DNA from: an uncultured Phascolarctobacterium sp.
GTDB taxonomy: Bacteria > Bacillota > Negativicutes > Acidaminococcales > Acidaminococcaceae
Assembly: GCA_958448515.1 (NCBI GenBank)
Contig: CAUDEF010000002.1
Coordinates: 62,001 to 126,000, forward strand
Direction of reading: 5' to 3'
Length of the DNA: 64,000 nt
The position numbers and the translations under genes were made by a program. Under the pieces are notes generated by a model. The model was not told the origin of the DNA. It saw only the letters and a program-made list of their open reading frames with translations, and did not search any database. Positions 49,191-58,517 of this stretch are shown here, in pieces (the stretch's first letter is position 1; every line of letters begins with the position of its first letter).

Positions 49191-49410
49191 TTTCGTCTCC
49201 TCCTCGGGAAAACATTTTATATTTTATAAAATGTCCGGAGCTATCTACCCGCCATATGCAAGAGTTGCCTTGTTTCCTCTGCTTACTCCTGGTATTTCAC
49301 GCCAAACATCTTATAAGCTTTACAGGATAAAAAGCAGGCCGGACTGTATTACTCGCATTAACACAACCCTGAGGAGAGGCATTGAAAAGGCCTTTTCCTG
49401 CTCTTTATCT
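49191..49410 (-). other. Structured 5' leader of porin copy 2
   Basis: About 220 nt. AAAGAGCAGG (49406-49397) pairs with CCTGCTTTTT (49338-49329; one G-U) around 58 nt, the counterpart of the copy 1 stem with different bases. The 25-base element shared with copy 1 is at 49258-49282, and ACATTTTA...TAAAATGT forms the hairpin near the RBS CGAGGAGG. Confidence 0.6.
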
Positions 49411-49416
49411 GTCACC

Positions 49417-49444
49417 ATTATAGCATATTTGCCCCCCCTAGCAA
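49417..49444 (-). promoter_or_regulatory. Porin copy 2 promoter with G7 tract
   Basis: TTGCTA (49444-49439), then seven G (49438-49432) and nine more bases (16-bp spacer), then TATAAT (49422-49417) with TGC before it. AAGTCTTGC upstream is shared with copy 1. Confidence 0.7.
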
Positions 49445-49526
49445 GACTTTACTTTTTGTTTTTCTTATTTCTTTACTGCAATTTTCTCAACTGCGGCAAT
49501 GTTCTGATATTAACCAATTACGTAAA

Positions 49527-49553
49527 AAAGCCCTCGTTTTCAAACGAGGGCTA
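49527..49553 (-). terminator. Terminator after thrS
   Basis: AGCCCTCGTTT / AAACGAGGGCT stem, followed on the minus strand by TTTTTT; about 15 bases past the thrS stop. Confidence 0.9.
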
Positions 49554-49567
49554 AGCATATAACAATA

Positions 49568-51478
49568 TTATTTTTTCTCAGCAATTTCTTTTTGCAGCAT
49601 GGCAATAAATTCATCCTGACCCATAGCACCAATATCGCCTTCACCACGACGGCGTACATTTACAGTGCCTTCTGCAATTTCTTTATCACCAATAACGAGA
49701 GTATAGGGAACCTTTTGCATTTGAGCTTCGCGGATTTTGTAACCAAGTTTTTCATTGCGGTCATCAAGATGTACACGCAGTCCAAGATCAAACATTTTAT
49801 CAGCCAGTTCTTTGGCAGCTGCAGCCTGCTTATCAGTAATAGGCAGAATACGAACCTGCTGCGGAGCAAGCCATGCCGGGAATGCACCTGCATAATGTTC
49901 AATCAGAATACCGATAAAGCGTTCAATGGAACCATATACAACACGGTGAATCATAACAGGACGATGTTTAAGTCCATCTTCACCGGTATAGGTTAAATCA
50001 AATTTTTCCGGCAGCAGCATATCAAGCTGGATAGTACCACACTGCCAGGTACGTCCGATAGAGTCAGTCAGATGGAAGTCAATTTTAGGACCATAGAATG
50101 CACCGTCGCCTTCATTAATTACATACGGCAGGCCCAAATCTTCCAAAGCAGCTTTAAGTGCATTAGTAGTTTTTTCCCAGGTTTCTGCATCACCCATGGA
50201 GTCTTCCGGACGAGTAGAAAGCTCAGCATGATATTTCAGACCGAAGGTAGCATATACTTCGTCAAACAGACGAATAACGTTTTGAATTTCATCTTTAATC
50301 TGAGAAGGCATCATAAAGATATGCGCGTCATCCTGAGTAAAGCAGCGTACGCGGAACAGGCCGTGCAATGCGCCGCTCAACTCGTGACGATGTACAAGAC
50401 CAAGCTCGCCTGCGCGGATAGGCAGTTCTTTATAGCTGTGCGGATGCAGTTTGTATACCAGCATACCGCCGGGGCAGTTCATGGGTTTTACTGCATAATC
50501 AGCTTCGTCAATCTGGGTAAAATACATGTTTTCACGATAGTGATCCCAGTGACCGGAGGTTTCCCACAGTTTACGGGACAGAATCATCGGAGTTTTAATT
50601 TCCTGATAACCATAACGACGATGAACCTGACGCCAGTAGTTAATCAGTTCATTGCGAATTACCATGCCATTAGGCAGGAAGAACGGGAAGCCAGGGCCTT
50701 CTTCCATGATGCTGAAAATATCCAGTTCTTTGCCAAGTTTGCGATGGTCACGTTTTGCTGCTTCTTCCAGCATATGCAGGTAGTTGTCAAGTTCTTCTTT
50801 AGAAGCAAATGCAGTACCGTAAATACGCTGCAGCATTTTATTTTTTTCGTTGCCGCGCCAGTAAGCACCGGCAATGCTTTGCAGTTTAAAAGCTTTTACT
50901 CTGCCGGTAGACGGGCAATGAGGACCGGCGCACAAATCAGTGAAATCTCCTTGAGTATAGGTGCTGATAACAGCATCTTCCGGCAGGTCGTTAATAAGTT
51001 CTACTTTATATTTTTCATTTTTAGCTTCAAACATAGCTAAAGCTTCACTACGAGGAATTTCTGCTCTTACGAGAGGAATATTTTGTTTAATGATTTTAGC
51101 CATTTCTTTTTCAATAGCAGCCAAATCTTCCGGAGTAAAGGTATGTTCGCTGTCTAAATCATAGTAAAAACCATTAGCAATAGCAGGTCCGATGGCAAAT
51201 TTTACATCCGGGAATAAATGCTGAATAGCCTGTGCCATAACATGCGCTGCAGTATGGCGGATTGCATGCAGACCTTCTTCACTTTCGGGAACAACAAATT
51301 CCACAACAGCGTCTTTATCCAAAGTATCGCTCAAATCTTTATTAACTCCATCAACTACAGCAAGCAAAGCCTGTTTGCCAAGCTTTTGAGACAAGCTTTT
51401 AGCAATTTCCAATAAACTTACACCGGCAGCAAATTCTTTAACGCTGCCGTCTTTTAAAGTAACATTAATATTAGACAT
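49568..51478 (-). CDS. thrS: Threonyl-tRNA synthetase
   Basis: 636 aa, full length. TGS domain (1-62), editing domain with zinc/His motifs HTAAHVMAQAIQ (about 75-86) and CAGPHCPSTG, class-II core (motif 2 YRxxHELSGALHGLFRVRCFTQDDAH, seen as LVHRHELSGALHGLFRVRCF), active-site zinc Cys in MNCPGG, and C-terminal anticodon domain. RBS TAGGAGGA. Regulated by the T-box leader below. Confidence 0.97.
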   Translation of the reverse strand: MSNINVTLKDGSVKEFAAGVSLLEIAKSLSQKLGKQALLAVVDGVNKDLSDTLDKDAVVEFVVPESEEGLHAIRHTAAHVMAQAIQHLFPDVKFAIGPAIANGFYYDLDSEHTFTPEDLAAIEKEMAKIIKQNIPLVRAEIPRSEALAMFEAKNEKYKVELINDLPEDAVISTYTQGDFTDLCAGPHCPSTGRVKAFKLQSIAGAYWRGNEKNKMLQRIYGTAFASKEELDNYLHMLEEAAKRDHRKLGKELDIFSIMEEGPGFPFFLPNGMVIRNELINYWRQVHRRYGYQEIKTPMILSRKLWETSGHWDHYRENMYFTQIDEADYAVKPMNCPGGMLVYKLHPHSYKELPIRAGELGLVHRHELSGALHGLFRVRCFTQDDAHIFMMPSQIKDEIQNVIRLFDEVYATFGLKYHAELSTRPEDSMGDAETWEKTTNALKAALEDLGLPYVINEGDGAFYGPKIDFHLTDSIGRTWQCGTIQLDMLLPEKFDLTYTGEDGLKHRPVMIHRVVYGSIERFIGILIEHYAGAFPAWLAPQQVRILPITDKQAAAAKELADKMFDLGLRVHLDDRNEKLGYKIREAQMQKVPYTLVIGDKEIAEGTVNVRRRGEGDIGAMGQDEFIAMLQKEIAEKK

Positions 51479-51489
51479 TTAATTTCCTC

Positions 51490-51735
51490 CTAAAAATAAA
51501 ATAAACCCCAATCCCTGAAAGGGACGGAGTTCTTCCGCGGTTCCACCCTAATTGGCTCAAGAGCCCACTTAGTACCGTTAACGCCGGTTTTACGGAGCTG
51601 CATACTCACCAAAGTTTTCCGCAGTCAGTTTGAAGGCGGTACATCCATCATCTGCCACACTGCTCTCAGCCAACGCAGTTTTTCTGTAATGGTTTCAACG
51701 ACAGAGCTTCCTTCGCATTACCTGTAAAGATTTTC
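51490..51735 (-). ncRNA. T-box riboswitch of thrS (specifier ACC, Thr)
   Basis: T-box ATTAGGGTGGAACCGCGG (about 51552-51535 on the minus strand) followed by a terminator hairpin AACTCC(G)TCCC / AGGGATTGGGGTT with T residues. Stem I spans about 51730-51610; ACC at 51640-51638, in GATGTACCGCC, is the candidate specifier. Uncharged tRNA-Thr should cause read-through. Confidence 0.9.
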
Positions 51736-51748
51736 TATTGCTTTCCTC

Positions 51749-51776
51749 ATTATAACATATCAAGTCCGCTTGTCAA
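51749..51776 (-). promoter_or_regulatory. Promoter of thrS
   Basis: TTGACA (51776-51771), 16-bp spacer, TATAAT (51754-51749): both boxes are consensus. Confidence 0.88.
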
Positions 51777-51869
51777 TACTACCGTGTAAACTGGAAAAAT
51801 AAAATTATTTCAAGTATAATATATTAGCATAATGAATTTATTTGTACAGTAAGAAAAGAGGATTCCATA

Positions 51870-53438
51870 TTGTTTAATTTTAAATTTGCAGCACCCTTCC
51901 TTGCTGCATTGTGTTTATATACAAATTTTGCATATGCCAAAGACAGCAAGCCAACCATTATCTTTATCCCTCTGGATAACAGACCTGTGTGCGCATCAAT
52001 CCCCAAAGACACTCTGGAAGCAGCCGGCTGCACTGTTATTATGCCTCCGGAAAAATATATAGCCGACAACATCAAAAGCGGTGATCCGGAAAAAATATGG
52101 GAATGGCTTGAAAATAAAGCGCCCAAAGCAGATGCCGCAGTTATAAGCACTGATACGCTTATTTATGGTGGTCTTGTCGCTTCAAGGACACATAACTATT
52201 CTCAGAGCACTCTGGAAGAACGTGTAAATAAGCTTACTTCTCTGCAAAAGACACTGCCAATTAAAATATACGCTTTTTCGACTATTATGCGTACTCCGCG
52301 TGCCAGTTACGGAAATGTAGAACCGGAATATTACTCTGTTGTAGGTCCGGCAATCTTTAAATACAGCCAGCTTATTGATAAAGCCAACAGCGGCAAATTA
52401 AACCTCGCAGAGCAGCTTACGCAGCAGGCCCTTGAAAGAAATATGCATAAAGAGGACCTTGGCGACTGGCTTGATAGAAGACAGAAAAATCTCACAGTAA
52501 ATCTTGAACTGGCAAAAATGACCAGCCGCAAAAATTTTCATTACCTGGCCATAGGTAAAGATGATAATGCTCCTCTTTCCGCAACTCATATGGAGGCGCG
52601 TCTTATTAGCTGGGAAACTTTCAATATGCCTGACAGCACATTTCAGATTCTTCCAGGTGTTGACCAGTTAGGACTTCTGCTCTTAACACGAGCCTATAAT
52701 GAAACATTGTCCAAAACCCCTAAAATTATGCCTGTATACAGCGAAGGCGTAGGCGCAGGCACGCTTCCTCAATACAGCGACACTATTTTCTACGACTCTG
52801 TTCCGCAGCAGATTATAGCTGCCGGTGCAGTTCCTGTTACAAACATTAAAGAAGCTGATCTTGTACTTGCCTTAAACACTCCCTATAACGGTGTTATGCA
52901 GGATTCCACAGCTGATTCCAATCAGTTTTTTGCTTCTGTACACAACAAAAACTTTATAAAAAGTATTAAAAATATTGCCAATAACGGAAAGAAAATCTCT
53001 CTGGCAGACGTCAGTTATTCAAATGGTGCAGATAATGGTTTTATGAATGCTCTGGCAAACGAAGGTCTTGCAGAAAAGCTTTCAGCTTATAACGGCTGGA
53101 ATACCGCTGATAATACTGTTGGCTATGCTGTTTCGCAGGGAATTCTGGCCTTAGACACTCCGCCCCAAAAACTAAATAAACTTATAAAGCAAAGAATTAT
53201 TGATGACTGGTACTACCAAAGCAATGCACGCCGCAAAGTTTCTGATCTGCTGGATCAGCACAGCAGAGAAGATTTAAAATATAAACTCGGCCCTGCAGAA
53301 AAACCTGTTTTAAATACTGTTTATAATGATACTCTTGCTTTATGCAGCAGATATGATTTTACCAGAAATACAAAATTTGAGCTTAGTTTCCCCTGGAACA
53401 GACTTTTTGAAATAGATGTAAAGATAAAAAACAAATAA
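51870..53438 (+). CDS. Exported DUF4127-family protein
   Basis: 522 aa from TTG 51870, placed by AGAGGA eight bases upstream. Signal peptide (about 1-23, AYA-KDS). The body carries FIPLDNRPVCASIPKDTL at the N-terminus, DTLIYGGLVASRTHNYS near 90, a TDTLIYGG core and GADNGFMNALANEG near 390, patterns of the DUF4127 family. These lie outside the inner membrane; a carbohydrate- or wall-related role has been suggested by fold but no enzyme activity is known to me. Single gene, divergent from thrS. Confidence 0.85.
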   Translation: MFNFKFAAPFLAALCLYTNFAYAKDSKPTIIFIPLDNRPVCASIPKDTLEAAGCTVIMPPEKYIADNIKSGDPEKIWEWLENKAPKADAAVISTDTLIYGGLVASRTHNYSQSTLEERVNKLTSLQKTLPIKIYAFSTIMRTPRASYGNVEPEYYSVVGPAIFKYSQLIDKANSGKLNLAEQLTQQALERNMHKEDLGDWLDRRQKNLTVNLELAKMTSRKNFHYLAIGKDDNAPLSATHMEARLISWETFNMPDSTFQILPGVDQLGLLLLTRAYNETLSKTPKIMPVYSEGVGAGTLPQYSDTIFYDSVPQQIIAAGAVPVTNIKEADLVLALNTPYNGVMQDSTADSNQFFASVHNKNFIKSIKNIANNGKKISLADVSYSNGADNGFMNALANEGLAEKLSAYNGWNTADNTVGYAVSQGILALDTPPQKLNKLIKQRIIDDWYYQSNARRKVSDLLDQHSREDLKYKLGPAEKPVLNTVYNDTLALCSRYDFTRNTKFELSFPWNRLFEIDVKIKNK

Positions 53439-53451
53439 TTTAAAACAAGCA

Positions 53452-53484
53452 AAAAAGACACTCACGAACGTGAGTGTCTTTTTT
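53452..53484. terminator. Bidirectional terminator
   Basis: AAAAAGACACTCACG / CGTGAGTGTCTTTTT stem with a tiny AA loop, between DUF4127 and rnc. Confidence 0.92.
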
Positions 53485-54200
53485 TAACACAAAGGTATAT
53501 TCCTTTTTTCTAATGCATTTTTTGCGGCATGCTGCTCGGCATCTTTCTTGCTTCTGCCTTCACCTTTGCCAATAACTTCACCCTGCAGCAAAACTTCGGA
53601 TGAAAAAACTTTACTGTGCTCAGGACCACTGCTGCCCACAAGCTTATAAGCAATATCTACATCTCCATCACGCTGTAAATATTCCTGTAATCTTGTTTTA
53701 TAATCGCTGCATATTCCATGAGTGCAGATAAAATCAATCTCTCTCTGCATTAAACCAAGCAAAAACTCCTGAGTCTTTGCAAAACCCTGATCCAGATAAT
53801 ACGCACCTAAAACTGACTCAAAAGCATCTGCCAAAAGAGACGGACGCTCTCTGCCACCACTCAGCTCTTCACCTTTACCCAGCTGCAGAAAATCTCCCAA
53901 ACGAATCTTTTTTGCGTACTCAAATAAAGAAGCTTCGCAAACCAGATGGGCACGCAGCTTAGTCAGCTGACCTTCATTGAGATCAGGAAAATTTGTATAC
54001 ATATAAGTGCTTACTATAACACTTAAAACAGAATCCCCCAAAAACTCAATTCGTTCGTTATGCTGCGGCTTAGGATTAACTTTTGCCTCATGCGCATAAG
54101 ATGTATGCGTTAATGCCATATCCAGCAAGGATAAATCTTTAATTTCAATACCCAGCCAGCTGCAGAAAGCCTGCAGCTGCTGTGTACGTTTACTTTGCAT
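53484..54200 (-). CDS. rnc: Ribonuclease III
   Basis: 238 aa. Double-strand RNA nuclease for rRNA and mRNA processing. Signature NERIEFLGDSVLSV (about 42-55) with catalytic Glu/Asp, second metal site DAFESVLGAYYLDQG, and a C-terminal dsRNA-binding domain (about 163-235; GEGRSKKDAEQHAAKNAL). Last gene of the fatty-acid cluster; 14 bases after fabF, as in other Firmicutes. Confidence 0.95.
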   Translation of the reverse strand: MQSKRTQQLQAFCSWLGIEIKDLSLLDMALTHTSYAHEAKVNPKPQHNERIEFLGDSVLSVIVSTYMYTNFPDLNEGQLTKLRAHLVCEASLFEYAKKIRLGDFLQLGKGEELSGGRERPSLLADAFESVLGAYYLDQGFAKTQEFLLGLMQREIDFICTHGICSDYKTRLQEYLQRDGDVDIAYKLVGSSGPEHSKVFSSEVLLQGEVIGKGEGRSKKDAEQHAAKNALEKRNIPLC

Positions 54201-54214
54201 TTTATTATACCCGC

Positions 54215-55465
54215 TTACGCTTCATATTTTTTGAAAATAAGGCTTACGTTATGTCCGCCGAAGCCCAGGTTATTAGTCAATGCAGCATTAACTTCTGCCT
54301 TACGGGCAACGTTCGGCACATAATCCAGGTCAAGACCTTCTTCAAGATCAGGATCCTGATAGTTGATAGTAGGAGGAATTACTCCGTTTTCGATGGTAAG
54401 TACGGTAGCAATAGCTTCTACGCCGCCGGCAGCACCAAGCAAATGACCAATCATGGACTTGTTGGAGCTGATTGCCAGTTTATAAGCATGTTCACCAAAT
54501 ACTTTTTTAATTGCCAGTGTTTCACCAAGGTCATTACGATGAGTAGAAGTACCATGTGCATTGATATAATCAATATCTTCAGGTTTCATGCCAGCATCTT
54601 TAATAGCAGTTTCCAGGCACATAGCAGGAGTTTCACCAGTCGGATCAGGAGCAGTAATATGATATGCATCACAGTTCATGCCATAACCAACTAATTCAGC
54701 ATAGATATGCGCGCCGCGAGCTTTTGCGTGTTCAAGCTCTTCCAGAACCAGAATGCCCGCACCTTCGCCCATAACAAAGCCGTCACGTTTTTTATCAAAC
54801 GGGCAGGAAGCGCCTTCAGGATTTTCGTTATTGGTAGACAGTGCTTTCATATTAGCAAAGCCTGCAATTGCAATAGGAGAAATTGCAGCTTCAGTACCAC
54901 CAGCAAGCATTACATCTGCATCACCATACTGAATAGTACGGAATGCATCACCAATACAGTTAGTACCGGTTGCACATGCGGTTACAATAGCAGTGTTAGG
55001 GCCTTTGAAGCCATATGCAATACCGATCTGACCAGCCGGCATATTAGGAATTTCCATAGGAATAAAGAACGGGCTGATTTTGGAAGGTCCTTTATCACCA
55101 TATTTTAAAGACTGTTCGAGAAATGTATGAATACCGCCGATACCGGTACCTACACATACACCGCAGCGCAGCGGCTCAATTTTTTCCAGATCAAGCTTGG
55201 AATCTTCCAATGCAAGTTTAGCAGCCGCTACAGCAAACTGGGTAACGCGGTCCATGCGTTTGCCTTCTTTTTTATCGCCATATGCAGCAAAGTCAAAATC
55301 TTTAACTTCACCGGCAATTTTTACGGTAAAATCAGTAGTATCAAACTGAGAAATCATACCGATACCGGATTTTCCGGCAGTTAAATTATTCCAGAAAGTT
55401 TCTTTACCGCTTCCAATAGGAGTAATAGGACCAACGCCTGTTACTACAACTCTTCTTTTACTCAA
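54215..55465 (-). CDS. fabF: Beta-ketoacyl-ACP synthase II
   Basis: 416 aa. Condensing enzyme of fatty-acid elongation. Catalytic Cys in [11 protein letters not shown] (about 164), His in [11 protein letters not shown] (about 305) and [14 protein letters not shown] (about 340). [18 protein letters not shown] start is standard. It lies 15 bases after the FabK-like gene; RBS TTGAGGTGA. Confidence 0.97.
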   Translation of the reverse strand: MSKRRVVVTGVGPITPIGSGKETFWNNLTAGKSGIGMISQFDTTDFTVKIAGEVKDFDFAAYGDKKEGKRMDRVTQFAVAAAKLALEDSKLDLEKIEPLRCGVCVGTGIGGIHTFLEQSLKYGDKGPSKISPFFIPMEIPNMPAGQIGIAYGFKGPNTAIVTACATGTNCIGDAFRTIQYGDADVMLAGGTEAAISPIAIAGFANMKALSTNNENPEGASCPFDKKRDGFVMGEGAGILVLEELEHAKARGAHIYAELVGYGMNCDAYHITAPDPTGETPAMCLETAIKDAGMKPEDIDYINAHGTSTHRNDLGETLAIKKVFGEHAYKLAISSNKSMIGHLLGAAGGVEAIATVLTIENGVIPPTINYQDPDLEEGLDLDYVPNVARKAEVNAALTNNLGFGGHNVSLIFKKYEA

Positions 55466-55480
55466 AACTGTTCACCTCAA

Positions 55481-56434
55481 TTAAATTTTTTCAACATCTG
55501 CTTTTATGCGTCTGAAAATTTCCTTTACAGGTAAAATTTCCTTTATTTTCCACATATTTGCCCCGGTAAATACCAGACCGGTTTCAACATCTCCCTGCTG
55601 AGCACGTGTTAACGCACGAATGATGCAGAAGCTATGTGTACAATGCTTGAGACAAGCATCACAAACTGTCGGTTTCGGAGCTCTATTTTCCAAAGACAAC
55701 TGCGCAAAAGGATTTCTTATAGCACGGCCTTTATAGCCAACCGGGCTGTCAATCTGCACAACATCTTCTTTTGTCATTTTCAAATAAAATTCTTTCAGTG
55801 CAGGTGCACCATTAGATTCTTCACTTGCTGCAAAACGGCTTCCCATTTGAACACCGCTGGCACCCAATTTTATCAATTCAGCAACATCATTTCCATCTAT
55901 AGCACCACCGGCTGCGATAACCGGAATATTAACTGCTTTAACTATTTCAGGCAGTATTTCTTTAATAGACTGCTGAGTACCTAAATGCCCACCAGCCTCA
56001 GTTCCTTCTACAACAATTGCAGAAGCACCCAATTTTTCAGAGATCTTAGCTAATTTTACAGAAGATACAATAGGCACAACTTCTACGCCATATTCACGTC
56101 CGACAGCGAAAATATCTCTTGAAAATCCGGCGCCGGCAACTATTAAATCTATTTTTTCTTGAGCAGCAGTAGTTATCAGACCTAAAAATTCTCTGGCTGC
56201 GACCATGGCATTAATACCAATGATACCCTTTCCGCCAGTCAGTTCTCTGGCCATACGGATTTCTTTACGCAACTCATCAAATTCCATTCCGGAAGCAGCA
56301 ATTAATCCTATGCCTCCTTCATTTGCAACGGCAGCAGCAAGCCGTGCAGTAGACAGCCTAATAGCCATACCTCCTTGTACTATCGGAACCTGTGCAACAA
56401 GTTTACCGATTTTCAGCACTGGTAAATTCAACAA
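55481..56434 (-). CDS. fabK: FabK-type enoyl-ACP reductase / nitronate-monooxygenase-family flavoprotein
   Basis: 317 aa, FMN TIM barrel. Starts at TTG 56434 with GGGGGA eight bases upstream. Motifs: PIVQGGMAIRLS, IVEGTEAGGHLG (about 140-151) and IPVIAAGGAIDG with LGASGVQMGSRF for FMN phosphate. Placed between acpP and fabF where FabK is expected and no fabI is seen, so enoyl-ACP reduction is the likely job. A Cys-rich insert CDACLKHCTHSFC near 258-270 is not part of classical FabK. A nitronate monooxygenase is the alternative. Confidence 0.75.
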   Translation of the reverse strand: MLNLPVLKIGKLVAQVPIVQGGMAIRLSTARLAAAVANEGGIGLIAASGMEFDELRKEIRMARELTGGKGIIGINAMVAAREFLGLITTAAQEKIDLIVAGAGFSRDIFAVGREYGVEVVPIVSSVKLAKISEKLGASAIVVEGTEAGGHLGTQQSIKEILPEIVKAVNIPVIAAGGAIDGNDVAELIKLGASGVQMGSRFAASEESNGAPALKEFYLKMTKEDVVQIDSPVGYKGRAIRNPFAQLSLENRAPKPTVCDACLKHCTHSFCIIRALTRAQQGDVETGLVFTGANMWKIKEILPVKEIFRRIKADVEKI

Positions 56435-56472
56435 ATATCCCCCATTTCAGGACAATACAGCAGTTTTAGTAA

Positions 56473-56492
56473 GAGAGCCCCGAAGGGCTCTC
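56473..56492 (-). other. UUCG-loop hairpin between acpP and fabK
   Basis: GAGAGCCC-TTCG-GGGCTCTC on the minus strand: eight perfect base pairs and a C(UUCG)G tetraloop. No T run follows, so it likely stabilises or processes acpP mRNA, or attenuates weakly, rather than terminating. Confidence 0.75.
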
Positions 56493-56510
56493 CTGCTAAG
56501 CATGTAAAGC

Positions 56511-56741
56511 TTATTTTTCTTCGTCCAACAATTTAACTGCGTCAGCAACAGTACGGATTTTTTCAGCTTTTTCATCAGGAATTTCAACACCAAATTCTTC
56601 TTCAAAAGCCATAATCAGTTCAACGATGTCAAGGGAGTCAGCGCCGAGGTCGTCGATGAAAGCAGATTCCATCTTTACTTCGTCAGCGTCAACGCTCAAT
56701 TGTTCAACAGTAATATCTCTTACTTTGTCGAAAGTGCTCAT
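56511..56741 (-). CDS. acpP: Acyl carrier protein
   Basis: 76 aa, acidic. Carries the growing acyl chain on phosphopantetheine, attached to Ser in [10 protein letters not shown] (about 36). Helix [19 protein letters not shown] and helix II/III are standard. AAGGAGGTGA is a strong RBS. Sits between fabG (44 bases) and the FabK-like gene. Confidence 0.98.
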   Translation of the reverse strand: MSTFDKVRDITVEQLSVDADEVKMESAFIDDLGADSLDIVELIMAFEEEFGVEIPDEKAEKIRTVADAVKLLDEEK

Positions 56742-56785
56742 TACGATTCACCTCCTTCCAATAATCAAAATTGCATGCTGCATTA

Positions 56786-57529
56786 TTACATTACCATACC
56801 ACCGTCAACATGTAAAGTCTGTCCGGTTATATAATTAGCATCATCGCTCACAAGGAAAACGACTGCTTTGGCAATATCTTCGCTTTCGCCAAGGCGGCTT
56901 AAGGGAATTCCGGCAACTAAATTTTCTACAACTTTTTCAGAAAGTACGTTGGTCATATCAGTCTTAATAAAGCCGGGAGCAACTGCATTAACATTAATAC
57001 CGCGTGCTGCAACTTCTTTGGCAACAGCTTTGGTAAAACCAATTACACCAGCTTTAGCAGCAGCATAGTTAGCCTGTCCGGCATTACCCATCAAACCAAC
57101 TACAGAACTGATACTCACAATTTTGCCGGATTTTTGTTTCATCATATATTTTACAGCAGATTTAGTGCAGTTGAAAACCCCTTTAAGGTTGGTTGTCAAA
57201 ACTGCATCCCAATCTTCTTCTTTCATGCGCATTAATAAACCGTCGCGGGTAATACCGGCATTATTAACCAATATGTCAATACGACCGAATTCTTTTACAA
57301 CCTGATCAATCATTTCTGCACTTTTTTCGTGAGAAGATATATCAGCCTGAATCACAATAGCCTTGCGGCCCATAGCTTCAATTTCAGCTGCAACTTCTTT
57401 AGCAGCAGCTTCACTGCCGGCATAGTTTACAGCAACGTCTGCACCTTCAGCAGCCAGAGCCAGTGCAATAGCACGGCCAATACCACGGGAAGCACCAGTT
57501 ACAAGAGCTTTTTTTCCTTCAAGTTTCAT
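56786..57529 (-). CDS. fabG: 3-oxoacyl-ACP reductase
   Basis: 247 aa, short-chain dehydrogenase. NADPH site [15 protein letters not shown] (about 11-25), NNAG (about 87), catalytic Ser-Tyr-Lys in SISSVVG...YAAAKAG (Tyr about 152). One-base spacing from the fabD stop. Second step of each elongation cycle. Confidence 0.97.
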   Translation of the reverse strand: MKLEGKKALVTGASRGIGRAIALALAAEGADVAVNYAGSEAAAKEVAAEIEAMGRKAIVIQADISSHEKSAEMIDQVVKEFGRIDILVNNAGITRDGLLMRMKEEDWDAVLTTNLKGVFNCTKSAVKYMMKQKSGKIVSISSVVGLMGNAGQANYAAAKAGVIGFTKAVAKEVAARGINVNAVAPGFIKTDMTNVLSEKVVENLVAGIPLSRLGESEDIAKAVVFLVSDDANYITGQTLHVDGGMVM

Positions 57530-57530
57530 A

Positions 57531-58478
57531 TTATTTTACCTCCTGAAAATGTGCAATAGTTTTTTCCAGACTTTCAGGATCTTCTACATTCAGTGCAGGC
57601 AATCCTTTAGCAATTTTCTTAGTGAAACCGGTTAATACTTTGCCAGGACCAACTTCAACAAAAGTATCAACACCATCAGCAACCATATTGCGAACAGAAG
57701 TTTCCCAAAGAACAGGCATAGCAGCTTGTTTTACAAGCAGTTCTTTAATTTCTGCGCCGCTGATAACTTCTTTTGCAGTAACATTTGCTACTACAGGAAT
57801 CTGTGCATCACTGATAACGATAGGAGCCAAAACTTCAGCCAATCTTTCAGAAGCAGGCTGCATCAATGTGCTGTGGAAGGGAGCACTTACAGGAAGTAAA
57901 ACTGCACGTTTAGCACCAGCTTCTTTTAAAGCATCAATAGCTTTATTAACAGCATTAACAGCACCTGCAATTACAACCTGACCAGGGCAGTTAAAGTTTA
58001 CTGCCTGAACAGCTTCACCGCAGTCAGCTTCAACATTCTGACAGATTTCAACAATTTTATCACTTTCAAGACCTAATACAGCAGCCATACTGCCTTCGCC
58101 GACAGGAACTGCTTCCTGCATGAACTGACCACGTTTGCGAACAGTGCGTACAGCGTCAGCAAATGTCATAGCACCTGCATTAACCAAAGCAGAATATTCA
58201 CCAAGGCTGTGGCCTGCAGCAACATCACATTTGATGCCGTGTTCTTTTAATACTGCTGCACATGCAGTGCTGGCAGTCAAAATTGCCGGCTGAGTATTAT
58301 AGGTCAGACGCAGCTGATCTTCAGGACCTTCAAAACACATTTTAGTAATGGAAAAACCCAGAGCTTCGTCAGCTTCTTCAAATACACGTTTAGCCACGGG
58401 ATACTGATCATAGAATGCTTTACACATGCCTACTGTCTGAGATCCCTGACCGGGAAATACAAATGCAACTTTACTCAC
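57531..58478 (-). CDS. fabD: Malonyl-CoA:ACP transacylase
   Basis: 315 aa. Loads malonyl onto [17 protein letters not shown] start, nucleophilic Ser in [11 protein letters not shown] (about 91), His in [11 protein letters not shown] (about 200) and Gln/Arg in the FNCPGQVVI and VRKRGQFMQ regions. TGGAGGCG precedes the ATG. Confidence 0.96.
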   Translation of the reverse strand: MSKVAFVFPGQGSQTVGMCKAFYDQYPVAKRVFEEADEALGFSITKMCFEGPEDQLRLTYNTQPAILTASTACAAVLKEHGIKCDVAAGHSLGEYSALVNAGAMTFADAVRTVRKRGQFMQEAVPVGEGSMAAVLGLESDKIVEICQNVEADCGEAVQAVNFNCPGQVVIAGAVNAVNKAIDALKEAGAKRAVLLPVSAPFHSTLMQPASERLAEVLAPIVISDAQIPVVANVTAKEVISGAEIKELLVKQAAMPVLWETSVRNMVADGVDTFVEVGPGKVLTGFTKKIAKGLPALNVEDPESLEKTIAHFQEVK

Positions 58479-58517
58479 TAAAAATCGCCTCCATTATACT
58501 TACTGTCTATCAAAAAA

